Shown here: one piece after another, positions 40,961 to 52,900 of the stretch
Numbering within the stretch: position 1 is the stretch's first letter
Layout of the letters: every line of letters begins with the position of its first letter
NCBI GenBank assembly: GCA_947471745.1
Contig: CANJKZ010001018.1
Coordinates: 1,358,001-1,422,000, forward strand
Source: Closterium sp. Naga37s-1
Taxonomy: Eukaryota > Streptophyta > Zygnematophyceae > Desmidiales > Closteriaceae
Length of the DNA stretch: 64,000 bases
Reading direction: 5' to 3'
Notes under the pieces: model-generated
What the model was told of the DNA's origin: nothing
Seen by the model: only the letters and a program-made list of their open reading frames with translations
Databases searched by the model: none
Translations under genes and position numbers: made by a program

Positions 40961-41487
40961 TTGATGTGAACGCGCCGCGGCTCGGTTCCGACGAGAGTAA
41001 TGCCTTTCCAGGAATAGAGCTCAAGCTCGATTTGGTTGAGGTGTCTCGCTTCCCACCCACGCGAGTCAACTCTAATACCTAGTCTGGTTTTGTGAGCGTG
41101 GATGAGCTGGCTGGTTGTGGGTGAGACGAATAGCAGATGGCGGAAGAGCAAGCTTAGTTGCTTTTAAAAGTTGATCATGCGTGTCGCTTTTTGTACCGCC
41201 ATCGAAAAGGAGATGGTCTCACCTAGTCCGATAGATCCATAGGCCCTCTATCCCACCCACAGTCCCAGCCAGACCGTCGGCGTATTTTCCTTCTTCCACC
41301 GTCGTCGCGAGGAGAGGAGGAAGGGGAGGAGGGAGCAGGCGAGTGAGGCATCGCGCTCCGTGGTCATTCGTGCGTCAGCGCGATGCAAGGCGAAGCTTCA
41401 GTGCGCTTGCAGCTTGCACTCGACGCATTGAAGCTGACGTTCATTGTAATTACTGTCTAATCTAGTACGGTACATTGATACGGATAT
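40961..41487. other. GST upstream region, no gene recognised
   Basis: About 0.5 kb between the GST start codon and copia C. It should include the GST promoter, but no clear TATA box or other site is visible. No coding frame is convincing. Confidence 0.4.
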
Positions 41488-44400
41488 TGTCAAACTTATA
41501 TGTTGCATGTTGTGTAGGCTGTAGTGGGGTAGCCCATATGGAGTACAGCCCAATTAGGGTTAGCTACTTGTACTCCTGCAAGCTGCTAGTTCATTCCATT
41601 CTCGTTCATTCTGCTGACATGGTATCTGAGCAGGTCCTCTCCTAGGACCTTTTTTTTTTAGGGCCCACCGAATCGCGCTACCCCACACGTCTCGCCGCCC
41701 TGTTAGCGCCGCGCTGCCCTGCCCTGCCCTGCGTCGCGCTGCCCGCGCACGCCCTGCCCTGCCCTGCCCGCGCGCTGCTCGCCGCCGCGCGCCCTGCCCG
41801 GCCCGCGCGCCGCTCGCCGCCGCGCCGCCCTGCCCACGCGCTGCTCGCCGCCGTGCGCTCTGCCCTGCCCGCGCGCCGCTCGCCACCGCGCCGCGTCGCT
41901 CTGCCCGCGCGCCGCTCGCCGCCACGCGCCCTGCTCTGCACGCGCGCTGCTCGCCGCCGCGCGCCCTGCCCTGCCCGCGCGCCGCTCGCCACCGCGCCGC
42001 GCCGCTCTGCCCGCGCGCCGCTCGCCGCCGCTGCTCACCGCCGCGCCGCCGCCCTGCCTGCGCACCGCTCGCCGCCGCGCCGCTCCGCCCTGCCCCTGTG
42101 CCGCTTGCCACTGCGCCGCCCTGCCTGAGCGCCGCTCGCTGCCGCGCCGCCCTGCCCTGCTCGCGTGCCGCCCTGCTGGTTGCCGCCCTGACCAGATCTG
42201 CCTGTGCGTCGCCCTGCTGGCCGCCGCTCTGCCTTGCCCTGCCTGTGTGCTGCCCTGCTGCTAGCGCGCCCGATTGCTCTGCCCGCTATGGCCACTCTCA
42301 GCGTCCTCACCTTCGATCCGGAGGGCCGCCCGATAGAGTTCGATGCGTGGCTCGACGACTTTCAGCTGTACTTACTGAGCGATTCTAGGGACGGTGTTTC
42401 ACTGTTTGACGTCACGTCTGGAGCCCCTCTCGCCCCTGCCGCCACAGCTGACAGTGCGACTCGCTCACAGTGGCTTACCCGTGACGCAGCTGCTCGCCTA
42501 GCCGTTCGCAACCATCAGCCGTTAGCCGAACGCGCTCACTTTGGCCAGCACAAGACTGCTCGAGCCCTGTACGACGCTGTAGTCGCTCCCCGGCCATTGC
42601 TGCTCTAGGCCTTCTACTGCCCTAACTGTTCCCCGAGCTGTCCGCCTTTGCCACAGTCTCCGACCTCGTCACTCACTTTCGCACTAGTGACACTCGCTAC
42701 CGCGAAGCGCTTCCTGCCGAGTTTCTAGCCAAGAACCCTCCTCCCATGTACATCACTCTCTACTTCATAGTCACCCGCCTCCCTCACTCTCTTAGCCCAG
42801 TCAGGGACCTCCTTCTCGCCCTTGACCCCACTGACCTCACTGTCGACCTGCTCGAGAAGCATCTCCTTGCAGCTGAGACTAGCATGCTCGATGTAGGCGC
42901 TTCTCGTGGCACTTCTCGCACTCCCTTCTTTGAGGGGTGTTCGCCCTCCCCCCCTGTCCCCTCAGTAGCCTCTGCTGCAGCTGTTGACTACCTTCGTGCT
43001 GAGGAGGTAGGAGCTGCGTCTCCCCCTAGTGGGAGGCGCCGCAACAGCAGGGGCAAGGGAGGCAGGGGTGGTGGGGGTGGCAGCGGTGGAGGCGGTGGTG
43101 GGGGCGGTGGTGGCGGAGGGAGTGGTGGTGGGGGTGGAGGCGTAGGTGGCGGCGGCGGTGGCGGCAGTGGGAGTGGTGGCGGCGGCAGTGGTGGCGGCAG
43201 TGGGAGTGGATGCGACGGCGGTGGTGGCGGTCGCGGTGGTACCAGTCAGAGGGGAGGCTTTGGCGGTGGTCACAGGCAGCAGCAGCAGCGTCAGCGTGAG
43301 ACCCCTACGCCCCAGGAGCTTCGTGAGTAGTTTGCTCAGCGTGGGGCGGCTGGGGGTAGTGGTCGTTGCCCGTATGTCATTCGCACAGGTGACCGCTCTG
43401 GTCAGACATGCGGGAAGTTTCACACGCAGCACCGCTGCTTCTCCAGTCTTGACGACGCCTTTTGCGTAGAGTTTCCCAACGCGACTGAGCTCCTCCGCTG
43501 GGCAGAGCTGCTTAGGCACGGTGTGGATATCTTTGCTCTTGATTATGATGCTATCCTTGCTGCCATGTATGCCTTGACTGTTAGTGCTGAGGGTGACTGT
43601 TACCTGTGTATGCCGCCCGACCCAGGTATAGAGGCTGCTGCTCTAGGTGCTAGTGAGTCTGCGCTCTCTGGTACTACGCCTGCTGTGACCTTGCACACCT
43701 TCACGCTTGACTAAGGTGCTTCCCGCTGTTTCTTTCGCGACAGTACCACAGTCACACCACTCCCTACACCTGTTGCTGTCTCTCTGGCTGACCCCTCTGG
43801 GGGCCCAGTCCTTGCATGTTCCTCGACTCTTCTGCCGTGTCCGGCGGTTCCGTCTGACTCACTGTCAGGTCTTCACCTCCCCTCGTTCTCTACGAACTTG
43901 GTGAGCAACGCCGTCCTTCAAGATGAGTGGATTGATACCTTCACCCCTGGAGGTCAGCGTGTGGCGATCTGTACGTGCTCCCGGACTGGCCGGCACATGG
44001 CCACGTTCACCCGTCGGTCTGGGTCGAATCGGTACACACTGACTATTGAGCCTCCCCAGGTAGCTGCGTTTGCGTCTGCGTCAGGTCAGCTTGCGCCCAC
44101 GTTCACCCGTCAGAGGTGGTGAGTTTTCCTCCGACCTCTTGCGGGAATTTTGTCGTGGGAAGGGCATTCGCCAGTCGTTCACGCTTCCGGCCTCTCCGCA
44201 GCATTGGCTTAGTCATGGAGGTCGCTCGTACCTCCGTGATCCATGCGGCCGCTCCCCATTTTCTGTGGCCGTTTGCGGTCCGGTACGCTGCGCATCAGCT
44301 CAACCTCTGGCCCTGTGTTTCCTTGCTGGAGACCTCACCTACACTGCGTTGGACGGGGAAGGTTGGCGATGCGTCGGTGTTCCGGGTCTGGGGCTCTCGT

Positions 44401-47400
44401 GCCTTTGTCCGCGATACATCCGCGGACAAGCTCTCCTCCCGCGCCTTTCCCTGCGTCTTCCTTGGCCTTCCCCCTGACGCGCCTGGCTGGCAGTATTACC
44501 ACCCCATCTCGCGCCGTGTCCTGCCCTCTCAGGGCGTCACGTTTGACGAGTCGGTTCCCTTTTACCGTCTCTTCCCCTACCATACTGCCCCTCTCCCCCC
44601 CCCCCCCCGCCGCTCTTCCTCGCACCAGGTCCTCCTCCGGTAGACCCCCTCCCCCCTCAGGGTCCTGCTCCCTCAGGTGTGTCTCAGGTAGACCTTTTCG
44701 AGCCTGTCGAGGTAGCTGTCGACTCTGGTGCTGCTAGGGGTGCTGCGTCTGGGGGTGTTGAGCCTGAGCGTGCGGAGCCTGGGGGTGCTGAGCCTGAGCG
44801 TGCGGAGCCTGGGGGTGCTGAGCCTGGGGTTGCTGAGTCTGAGGGTGCGAAGCCTGGGGGTGCTGAGCCAGGGGGTGCTGAGCCTGGGGGTGCTGAGCCT
44901 GGAGGTCCTACAGGTGCCTCGTCACGGCGGGAGCCTCTCTCTCCACCGCAACTGCGCGAGTGGTTTGCTCGGCGCTGGAGCCTTCGGAGTGGCGCTTCTG
45001 GAGTTGGGGGGCCTGCCGCTAGAGGCCCTGGAGCTGGAAGTACTGGAACTGCTGGAGCTGGAGTTGCTGGGGGTGCTGGAGCCGCTGGTCCCGGAGGTGC
45101 TCGTACTGGAGGTACTGGAGCTGTTGGAGCCGGTAGTACTACATGCGTTGGAGCTGGAGGTGCTGGAAGTGCTGGAGCCGCTGGTCCCAGAGGTGCTCGT
45201 ACTGGAGGTGCTGGAGCTGCTGGAGCTGGAGGTGCTGCAGGAGTTGGAGCTGGAGCCGCATAAGCTGGAGCTGCTGGAGGTGCTGGAGCCGCTGGTCCCG
45301 AAGGTGCTCGTACTGGAGGTACTGGAGCTGCTAGAGCTGGTGGTGCTGCAGGCGTTGGAGCTGGAGACCCTGGAGCTGCAGGTGCTGGTCCTGGGGGCGC
45401 TGGTGCTGTCGGTGCTGGTTCTGGAGGCACTGTGCGGCCGCGACCGTACTCCGTTCCACTGCTTCAGCAGGTTCTTGGTCTCCCGCCTTCTACTGGCCTT
45501 ACTCCTCACTTACTGTGTCCATCGCCTGACCAGTCGCAGCCGCAGTTACAGCCAGCCTCCCCACTGCCTGCTCCTTTGCCTTACACTGAGCAGACAGGAT
45601 GTCTTACAGAGCGTCGTGAGTCCGCGTCTCGTCCTGCGTCGCCTGTTCGCGCTGTTCGCACTGGTCGTTGTGTTCCGCGTCAGCGTCCTCCTCCTGTCCC
45701 CGGCACGCACCAGATGGCACTTCCTTCTTCCTCTGTTCCACAGCGTGTCCCTCTGCCGTCTCCTCCTGCGTCCTCTCTTCCTGGCATCCCTGACCCGCCG
45801 TCAGACCTTGCTCCTGCTGCCAGTCCTACTGTCACACGTCTTCTAGCCACTGTCGTCACTGACCCTTCGTTTGAGTCCACTGCTGTGTTTTCCCTTGTTG
45901 CTGAGCTTGTGACTTTGCTGTCGCCTTTCGCCTCGACAACGCCGCTAGTCTTGTTGCTGAGTCTGAGTCTGTCTGCCCTCCGTCCGTCGAGGGTGAGTGT
46001 GCTCTTGGCACGGACGTCCTTGAGGACAGGCAGGAGGACTTTGAGTGTTTTGCAGCTGCTTTACCTCATCTCGTGTCCATGCTGATTGCACTTGAGGGAG
46101 ACCCGGATGCACCAGATATCCCGACCCCGCGCTCTTATGCAGAGGCGATTACGGGTCCCTACTCCTCTCAGTGGCAGACAGCCATGGATGCAGAGATGGC
46201 ATCCTGGAAGTCCACAGGCACTTACGTCGACGAGGTTCCCCCCCCTGGGGCGAACATAGTCGATGGCATGTGGATTTTCAGGGTGAAGTGGCCGCCAGGT
46301 TCTCCGCCTGCCTTCAAGGCTCGTTACGTTGCACGAGGCTTCAGTCAGCGACAGGGAGTTGACTTCTTCCAGACCTTCTCCCCTACCCCGAAGATGACCA
46401 CTCTTCGGGTACTGCTGCACGTCGCCGCTCAGCGTGACTACGAGCTTCACTCTCTTGACTTTAGCACAGCTTTCTTACATGGCAGCCTGCACGAGGAGAT
46501 CTGGCTGCGCCGCCCACCTGACTTCACTGGGTCGTTTCCTGCAGGTACCAAGTGGAGCCTCCGGCGGCCAGTCTATGGTGTCTGCGAGGTGCCTCACGAG
46601 TGGCACGACACACTGAGGACGACTCTTGCAGCTCTTGGGTTTGCTCCTTCGACTACTGACCCGTCTTTGTTTCTACGCACCCACACTTCGCTGCCGCCGT
46701 TCTACATCCTCGTGTACGTCGACGACTTGGTCTTTGCCACTGCTGACACTGAGGGGCTGGCCCTATTGAAGTCGGAGCTGCAGAAGAGACACACGTGCAA
46801 AGACCTGGGTGAGCTGCGTAGCTATCTTGGCTTGCAGATCACCCGGGACAGAGCACGGCGCACCATTACCTTGACTCCGTCACACATGGTGCAGCAGGTC
46901 CTTCAGCGCTTCGACTTCCAGTACTCCTCGCCAGAGTCCACTCCTCTGCCTACCGGTCACTCGCTCTCAGCTCCACATTCGGACGAGTCCGTAGAGCCGA
47001 GTGGCCCGTATCCAGAGCTTGTGGGCTGCCTCATGTACCTGATGACCTGCACTCGACCTGACCTTGCTTACCCTCTTAGCATCCTTGCACGCTACGTTGC
47101 GCTAGGGAGACACCTACCAGAGCAATGGAAGGTCGCTAAGAGAGTGATGCGCTACTTGTGCAGTACGTTGGGCATGGGGCTCGTGCTTGGAGGACGGGGT
47201 CCAGTTGTCCTCACTGGACACGCACACGCCTCTTGGGTTGACGACTTGGCTACGCAGCGGTCGTCACAGGGTTACACTTTCAGCCTTGGCTCCGGCTCTG
47301 TTTCTTGGCGGTCTACCCGCTCGTCTTCTATTCTCAGTTCCAGTTGTGAGGCTGAGATCTACGCATGGGCCATGGCTGCACAGGAGTTACGCTGATCGAC

Positions 47401-48025
47401 TTGGGAGAGCCGCCTCGTTCTCCTCTAGTTGACAACAAGGCCATGATTGCCTTGTGTCAGGAGCACAGACTAGAGCACAGGACAAAGCATATCGCTCTGC
47501 GTTACTTCCTTACTCGTGAGTTGTAGCAGCGTGGTCAGATTCGTCTTGTTTACGTGGCCTCTTGGGCCAACACTGCTGATATCTTCACCAAGGCACTTCA
47601 GCCTTGTGATCATCAGCGTTTCTGTACTGTTCTAGGCCTTGTGCCTACTTGGCCTCACTTGCTCACTTCTTGAGTTTGCTTGTACTGTGATCTATATACT
47701 TATACCTGCATGCTTACACTTGCTAGGTTTTCATCACTCTACTGCTTGTTCTGCATTATATAACTCTGCATGTGAACTGGCCTTGTGGCCATTTGCTTGT
47801 GCTCAGAGTGTGTGGTGACTTTGTGATCCACCCTGAGCTTGCTTTGACTGGTCTTGTGACCTCTTGTTCTCCCCCACTTTGCTTATGGGGGTGTGTCAAA
47901 CTTATATGTTGCATGTTGTGTAGGCTGTAGTGGGGTAGCCCATATGGGGTACAACCCAATTAGGGTTAGCTACTTGTACTCATGCATGCTGCTAGTTCAT
48001 TCCATTCTCATTCATTCTGCTGACA
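41488..48025 (+). mobile_element. Copia element C, complete ends, inactive
   Basis: LTRs of 132 bp (41488-41619 and 47894-48025) differ at about five positions, so it is older than A+ and A-. Flanks are GATAT (41483-41487) and AATAT (48026-48030), a target duplication with one mismatch. Primer site TGGTATCTGAGCAGG at 41620-41634, hairpin AGGTCC/GGACCT at 41632-41650, T-tract, GGGCCCACC at 41661-41669, then a GC-rich leader to 42288. Confidence 0.93.
42289..47672 (+). pseudogene. Gag-pol of copia C, multiply broken
   Basis: Gag starts MATLSVLTFDPEGRPIEF at 42289 and is frameshifted near 42590. There is an in-frame TAG after PQELRE (43328-43330) and another, replacing the Ser of DSGAS, at 43712-43714. 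A deletion near 44110 joins the protease tail to the second half of the integrase core (RGGEFSSD), removing the HHCC region and the first catalytic Asp. The GAEPGG spacer is frameshifted. RT is well kept (46073-47395, YVDD present) but ends early; RNase H is broken by a short deletion near 47396 and an in-frame TAG near 47524. Confidence 0.9.
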
Positions 48026-48149
48026 AATATGCCTTACGTTATTCTTTTTACCAACTCAGAATTATTTTTCATATTGTTTTTTATGCAAGATTTATCAACG
48101 CTTCAAGCATGGGAAACAAAAGGGTTAGCAGTTAACTCGACGCCTAGGT

Positions 48150-48275
48150 AGAATGATGAGGCAGGAAAGATTGCACTAGGATGAATGAGAAGTACAAATA
48201 ATGCTAACCCCAATGGGTTGTACTCTGTATAGGCTACCACACTAGAGCCTACACAACATATAAGTTATTTTGACA
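48150..48275 (-). mobile_element. Partial or solo copia LTR, minus strand
   Basis: Read on the minus strand from 48275, TGTCAAAATAACTTATATG and GTGTAGGCTCTAGTG resemble the start and core of the copia C LTR, then TACAACCCAT and GGGGTTAGC. The inner end is diffuse. It abuts the kinase pseudogene, whose downstream part it replaces. Confidence 0.65.
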
Positions 48276-48745
48276 GATGCATCCCTTCCCGCTGTACAGA
48301 AGAAGTATAAGTCCCAGAACAGCTGCTGTTACCTTATGTGGCTGAATCACCTCCTCTCTGCCTCCACCACACCCCACGACACACCATTGCCACTGCTGAT
48401 GCTTCTGTTTCCTCTACATTCCCCACTGCTACATCTGTTGCTTATTTTGCTGCTCATGCTCTTGCCAAAGAAAGGAAGAGAGCCACAGAGCATCCTGAAG
48501 AGCACTCCACACATTGCTTTCAAGGTCGTACGACTCAGAAAACACTCTGAAGCCATGTATAGTCGTGCACCCACCCCACCACCTCGAGCGAGCCTAGCAG
48601 CCACACCAAAATCAGTCAGCTTGGATCTGCATTATTCTCCTTATTAGCATGATTCGATAGAAGGATGTTCTCGGGATTGGAGCCTCGGTGCACGACGGTG
48701 TGCGAGTGGCAGCGCTGCATGGCCAGCATGAGAGATCAGCAACGT
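48276..48745 (-). pseudogene. Protein kinase catalytic-domain remnant (CaMK/CDPK-like)
   Basis: Minus-strand reading gives AMQRCHSHTVVHRGSNPENILLS, the catalytic loop of a Ser/Thr kinase (here separated only for recognition: HRD has become HRG and LKPEN has become SNPEN). A one-base frame change follows, then KLTDFGVAARL with the magnesium-binding DFG, then LYMASE in place of YMAPE, and MLCGSLPFFGKS, like the CaMK/CDPK motif LCGxPPF. A possible acceptor ATGCAG precedes RCHS. With the catalytic Asp lost and the frame shifted, this is not an active kinase. Both ends are cut, by the LTR at 48275 and by unrelated GC-rich DNA. Confidence 0.65.
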
Positions 48746-48865
48746 GCTTGATCAAAAAGATTTTGTGGAGCCCTCGATTCCCCTGGTAAAATAGCCTCTG
48801 TGAATGCCACCTCATTCCGCATCGCCTCTGTCAACGGGAGTAGTGTTTGGCCCCGTCCTCGCTTG

Positions 48866-49330
48866 GGCGGAGCAGACCGGGGGGGACCGCGGGAGGGCCG
48901 CAGGACCGCGAGAGGACCGCGGGACCGTGGGAGAACCGCGGGAGGACCGCGGGGACCGCTGGACCGCGGGAGGACCGCGGGGACCGCGGGACCGCGGGAG
49001 AACCGCGGAGGGCCGCGGGACCGCGGGAGGACCGCGGGGACCACGGGACTGCGGGAGGACCGCGGGACCGCGGGAGGACCGCGGGGACCGCGGGAGGACC
49101 GCGGGACCGCGGGAGGACCGCGGGGACCGCGGGAGGACCGCGGGACCGCGGGAGGACCGCGGGGACCGCGGGAGACCGCGGGGCCGCGGGAGGCCGCGGG
49201 AGGCTGCGGGAGACCGCGGGGCCGCGGGTGGCCGTGGGACAACCACGGGACCGCGGGGGCCGCGGGAGGCCGCGGGAGACGACCACGGGACCACGGGACC
49301 GACCGCGGTGGCCGCGGATGGACGACCGGG
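48866..49330. repeat. GC-rich minisatellite
   Basis: Tandem combinations of GGACCGCGGGA and GGACCGCGGGG units, roughly 10 bp each, with longer periods of 30-40 bp. All frames on both strands remain open, which explains several long but meaningless GPRG-type frames. Confidence 0.9.
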
Positions 49331-49585
49331 GGCCACGGGGGCCGCGGGATACCCGTTCGACCAGGATACCCGGGCGACGTGGACGAAAGCAGCCGGGGGT
49401 GTTTTCTGCGAGAACGACCTCGGGGGTGGTATCCCGAGGTCGACGTGGCTGGTGGGCGCCGTCACGGGTGGAGTGTCTGCACTGGGCATGTGACGGGGAT
49501 TTGGGCGCCAACCAGCTGCACGCACCTGCGAAGCTGGTGCACCATTGTCAGGCGGGTGCAACGCTGTGCAGCCAACTTGCTGCAG
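49331..49585. other. Unassigned sequence next to copia A-
   Basis: Non-repetitive sequence without a recognisable domain. It was contiguous with 57127 onward before copia A- inserted. Confidence 0.4.
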
Positions 49586-49590
49586 CGTTG

Positions 49591-49719
49591 TGTGAATTAA
49601 GAAAACAGGAATGAGAATGACTAAGGGAAAGTTGGGTACAAATACAAACCCTAGAAAACTGTACCCCATATGTGCTACCCCACTATAGCCTACAGTAGCT
49701 CTGTCATATAAATCTGACA
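49591..49719 (-). repeat. 3' LTR of copia A- (129 bp)
   Basis: Minus-strand TGTCAGAT to TTCACA. Bordered on the left by the target duplication CGTTG. Confidence 0.93.
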
Positions 49720-49926
49720 CACCCCCATAGGCAAAGTGGGGGAGAACAAGGGGTCACAAGACCAGTCAAGCAAAGCAAAGCAAGCTCAGGGTGGATCACA
49801 AAGTCACCACACATTCCGAGCACAAGTTCAAGGCCACAAGGCCAGTTCACATGTAGGATTACATATATATATAAGGCTAGACAAGCAAGAGCACGTGTAT
49901 ATATATATGCAACAGTACAAACAAGG

Positions 49927-52900
49927 TCAAGGGGTGAGCAAGTGAGGCAAGGTAGGCACAAGGCCCAGCTGAGTACAGAAACGCTGATGATCACAAGGCG
50001 CAAGTGCCTTGGTGAAGATATCAGCAGTGTTGGCCTGAGAGGCCACGTACGCAAGTCGCAGCTGACCACGCTGCTGTAGCTCACGAGCAAGGAAGTAGCG
50101 GAGAGCAATGTGCTTCGTTCTGTGCTCCAGTCTCTGCTCTCGACACAAGGCCAGCATGGCCTTGTTGTCTACGTACAGCACTGGAGGAGAACGAGGCGGC
50201 TCTCCGAGGTCAGTCAGCAGGTAGGTGAGCCAGCGAAGCTCCTGTGCAGCCATGGCCCCAGCGTAGATCTCAGCCTCACAACTGGAGCCGAGAACAGAAG
50301 ACGAGCGGGTAGCCCGCCACGAAACAGAACCGGAACCAAGGCTGAAGGTGTAACCCTGTGACGACCGCTGCGTAGCCTGGTCGTCAGCCCAAGAAGCGTC
50401 TGCGTGCCCAGTGAGGACCACTGGACTCTGCCCTCCAAGCACAAGCCCCATGCCCGACGTACTGCACAAGTAGCGCAACACCCTCTTCGCTGCAGCCATG
50501 TGCTCTGGTCTGTGTCTCCCAGGAGTAACATAGCGTGCGAGAATGCTAAGAGGGTATGCGAGGTCAGGTCGTGTGCAGGTCATCAGGTACATGAGGCAGC
50601 CAACAAGCTCTGGGTACGGGCCACTCGACTCTACGGACTCATCCGAAGGCAGAGCTGAGAGCGAGTGGCGAGTAGGCAGAGGAGTGGCCTGAGGCGAGGA
50701 GTACGTGAAGCCGAAGCGCTGAAGGACCTGCTGCACCATGTGTGACTGAGTCAGGGTAATGGTGCGGCGTGCTCTGTCTCGGGTGATCTGCAAGCCAAGG
50801 TAGCTGCGCAGTTCACCCAGGTCTGTGCACGTGTGTCTCTTCTGCAGCTCGGACTTCACGTGGGCGAGTCCAGCAGTGTCAGCTGTGGCAAAGACCAAGT
50901 CGTCGACGTACACGAGGATGTAGAAAGGCGGCAAAGAAGTGTCGGTGCGCAGAAACAGCGACGGGTCGGCAGTAGAGGGAGCAAACCCAAGAGCCGCAAG
51001 TGTAGTCCTCAGTGTGTCGTGCCACTCACGCGGTGCCTGGCGGAGACCGTAGACTGGCCGCCGGAGGCTCCACTGGGTGCCAGGAGGAAAAGACCCAGTG
51101 AAGCCAGGTGGGCGACGCAGCCAGATCTCCTCGTGCAGGCTACCCTGCAAGAAAGCAGTGCTGAAGTCAAGAGAGTGCAGCTCGTAGTCGCGGTGAGCAG
51201 CTACGTGCAGCAGTACCCGAAGAGTGGTCATCTTCGGGGTGGGAGAGAAGGTCTGAAAGTAGTCAACTCCCTGCCGCTGACTAAAGCCACGAGCCACGTA
51301 ACGCGCCTTGAAGACAGGCGGAGAACCCGGCGGCCGCTTCACCCTGAAAATCCACATGCCACTGACGATGTTCGCCCCAGGCGGGGGAACCTCGTCGACG
51401 TAGGTGCCTGTGGACTTCCAGGAAGCCATCTCTGCGTCCATAGCTGCCTGCCACTGAGAGGAGTAGGGACCCTCTATCGCCTCCGCGTAAGAGCGCGGAG
51501 TCGGGATGTCAAGTGCATCGGGGTCTCCCTCAGGGGTAAGCAGTACGGACACGAGATGAGGTGAAGCAGCAGCCAAACACTGGAACTCCTCCTGCCTGTC
51601 CTCAAGGACGTCCGTGCCAAGGGCACACTCACCCCCGACGGACGGAGGACAGACAGACTCAGCAACAAGACTAGCAGCGTAGTCTAGACGATAGCGAGCA
51701 GCAAAGTCGACGAGCTCAGTAACTAGGGCAGACGCAGCAGTGGACTCAAAGGAAGGGTCAGTGACAACAGTAGCAAGGAGACGTGTGACAGTAGGACTGA
51801 CAGCACGAAGAGAGTCCGACTCCGGGTCAGGAAGAGCAGGAAGAGAGGACTCAGGAGGAGAAGGCAAAGGGGCACGCAGAGGAGCAGTGGACGGACGCAG
51901 AGACATCCGGTGCGTGCCAGGGACAGGAGGAGGACGCTGACGCGAACCACGACCACTAGTGCGAGCAGCACGGACAGGCGACGCAGGGCGGGACGCAGGC
52001 TCACGACGCTCAGCAAGACCTCCAGTAGGACCAGTGTAGGGAGAGGGAGAGGGCAGTGGGGAGGCCGGCTGTAACTGGAACTGTGACGGGACAGGCTGTG
52101 GACACTCTAAGAGAGGAGGAGGACCAGTAGAAGGCGGGAGACCAAGAACCTGCTGAAGGAGCGGAACGAAGTACGGCCGAGGCCGCGCGGCGACTACAGA
52201 CACAGCAGGGACAGCACCAGTACCCCCAGCGGCAGCACCAGCGCCAGCAGCACCTCCAGCTCCAGGACCTCCAGCCGCACCAGTAGTACCCCCAGCAGGA
52301 CCGCCTCCAGGACCGACAGCAGTAGCCTCAGCGCCAACACCCTCAGCAGCTCCAGCTCCAGTCGTACCCGCAGGCCCAGCAGCTCCAGTACTCCCAGTAC
52401 GAGCACCTCCGGGACCCACGGCACCAGCACCCTCAGCAGCCGAAGAACCTCCAGCTCCAGCAGTACGCCTCCAGCGCCGGGCAAACCACTCGCGCAGCTC
52501 CTGTGGAGAGAGTGGCTCCCGCCGAGACGAAGCACCCGGAGAACCTCCAGGCTCAGCACCGCCAGACGCCACACGAGCAGGCCCAGCTCCCTCAGGCTCC
52601 GCACCCCCAGGCTCAGCACCCCCAGGCTCAGCACCCCCAGTAGTAGCACCCCCAGGCTCAGCACCCCCAGGCTCAGGACCCCCAGTAGTAGCACCCTCCG
52701 GCTCAGCACCCCCAGGCGTAGCACCCACACGCTCAGCACCCCCAGAGTCAGCACCCCCAGGCTCAGCACCCTCAGCAGCACCAGAGTCACCAGTAACCTC
52801 GACAGGCTCGACTGCGTCTACCTGGGACACACCTGAAGGGGCAGGACCCTGAGGGGGGAGGGGGTCTACCGGGGGGGGACCTGGTACAAGGAAGAGCGGT

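Noticed and set aside
48812-49720. Long Pro/Arg/Gly/Ser frames on both strands
   Set aside because: They derive from the GGACCGCGGG minisatellite, which is open in all frames.
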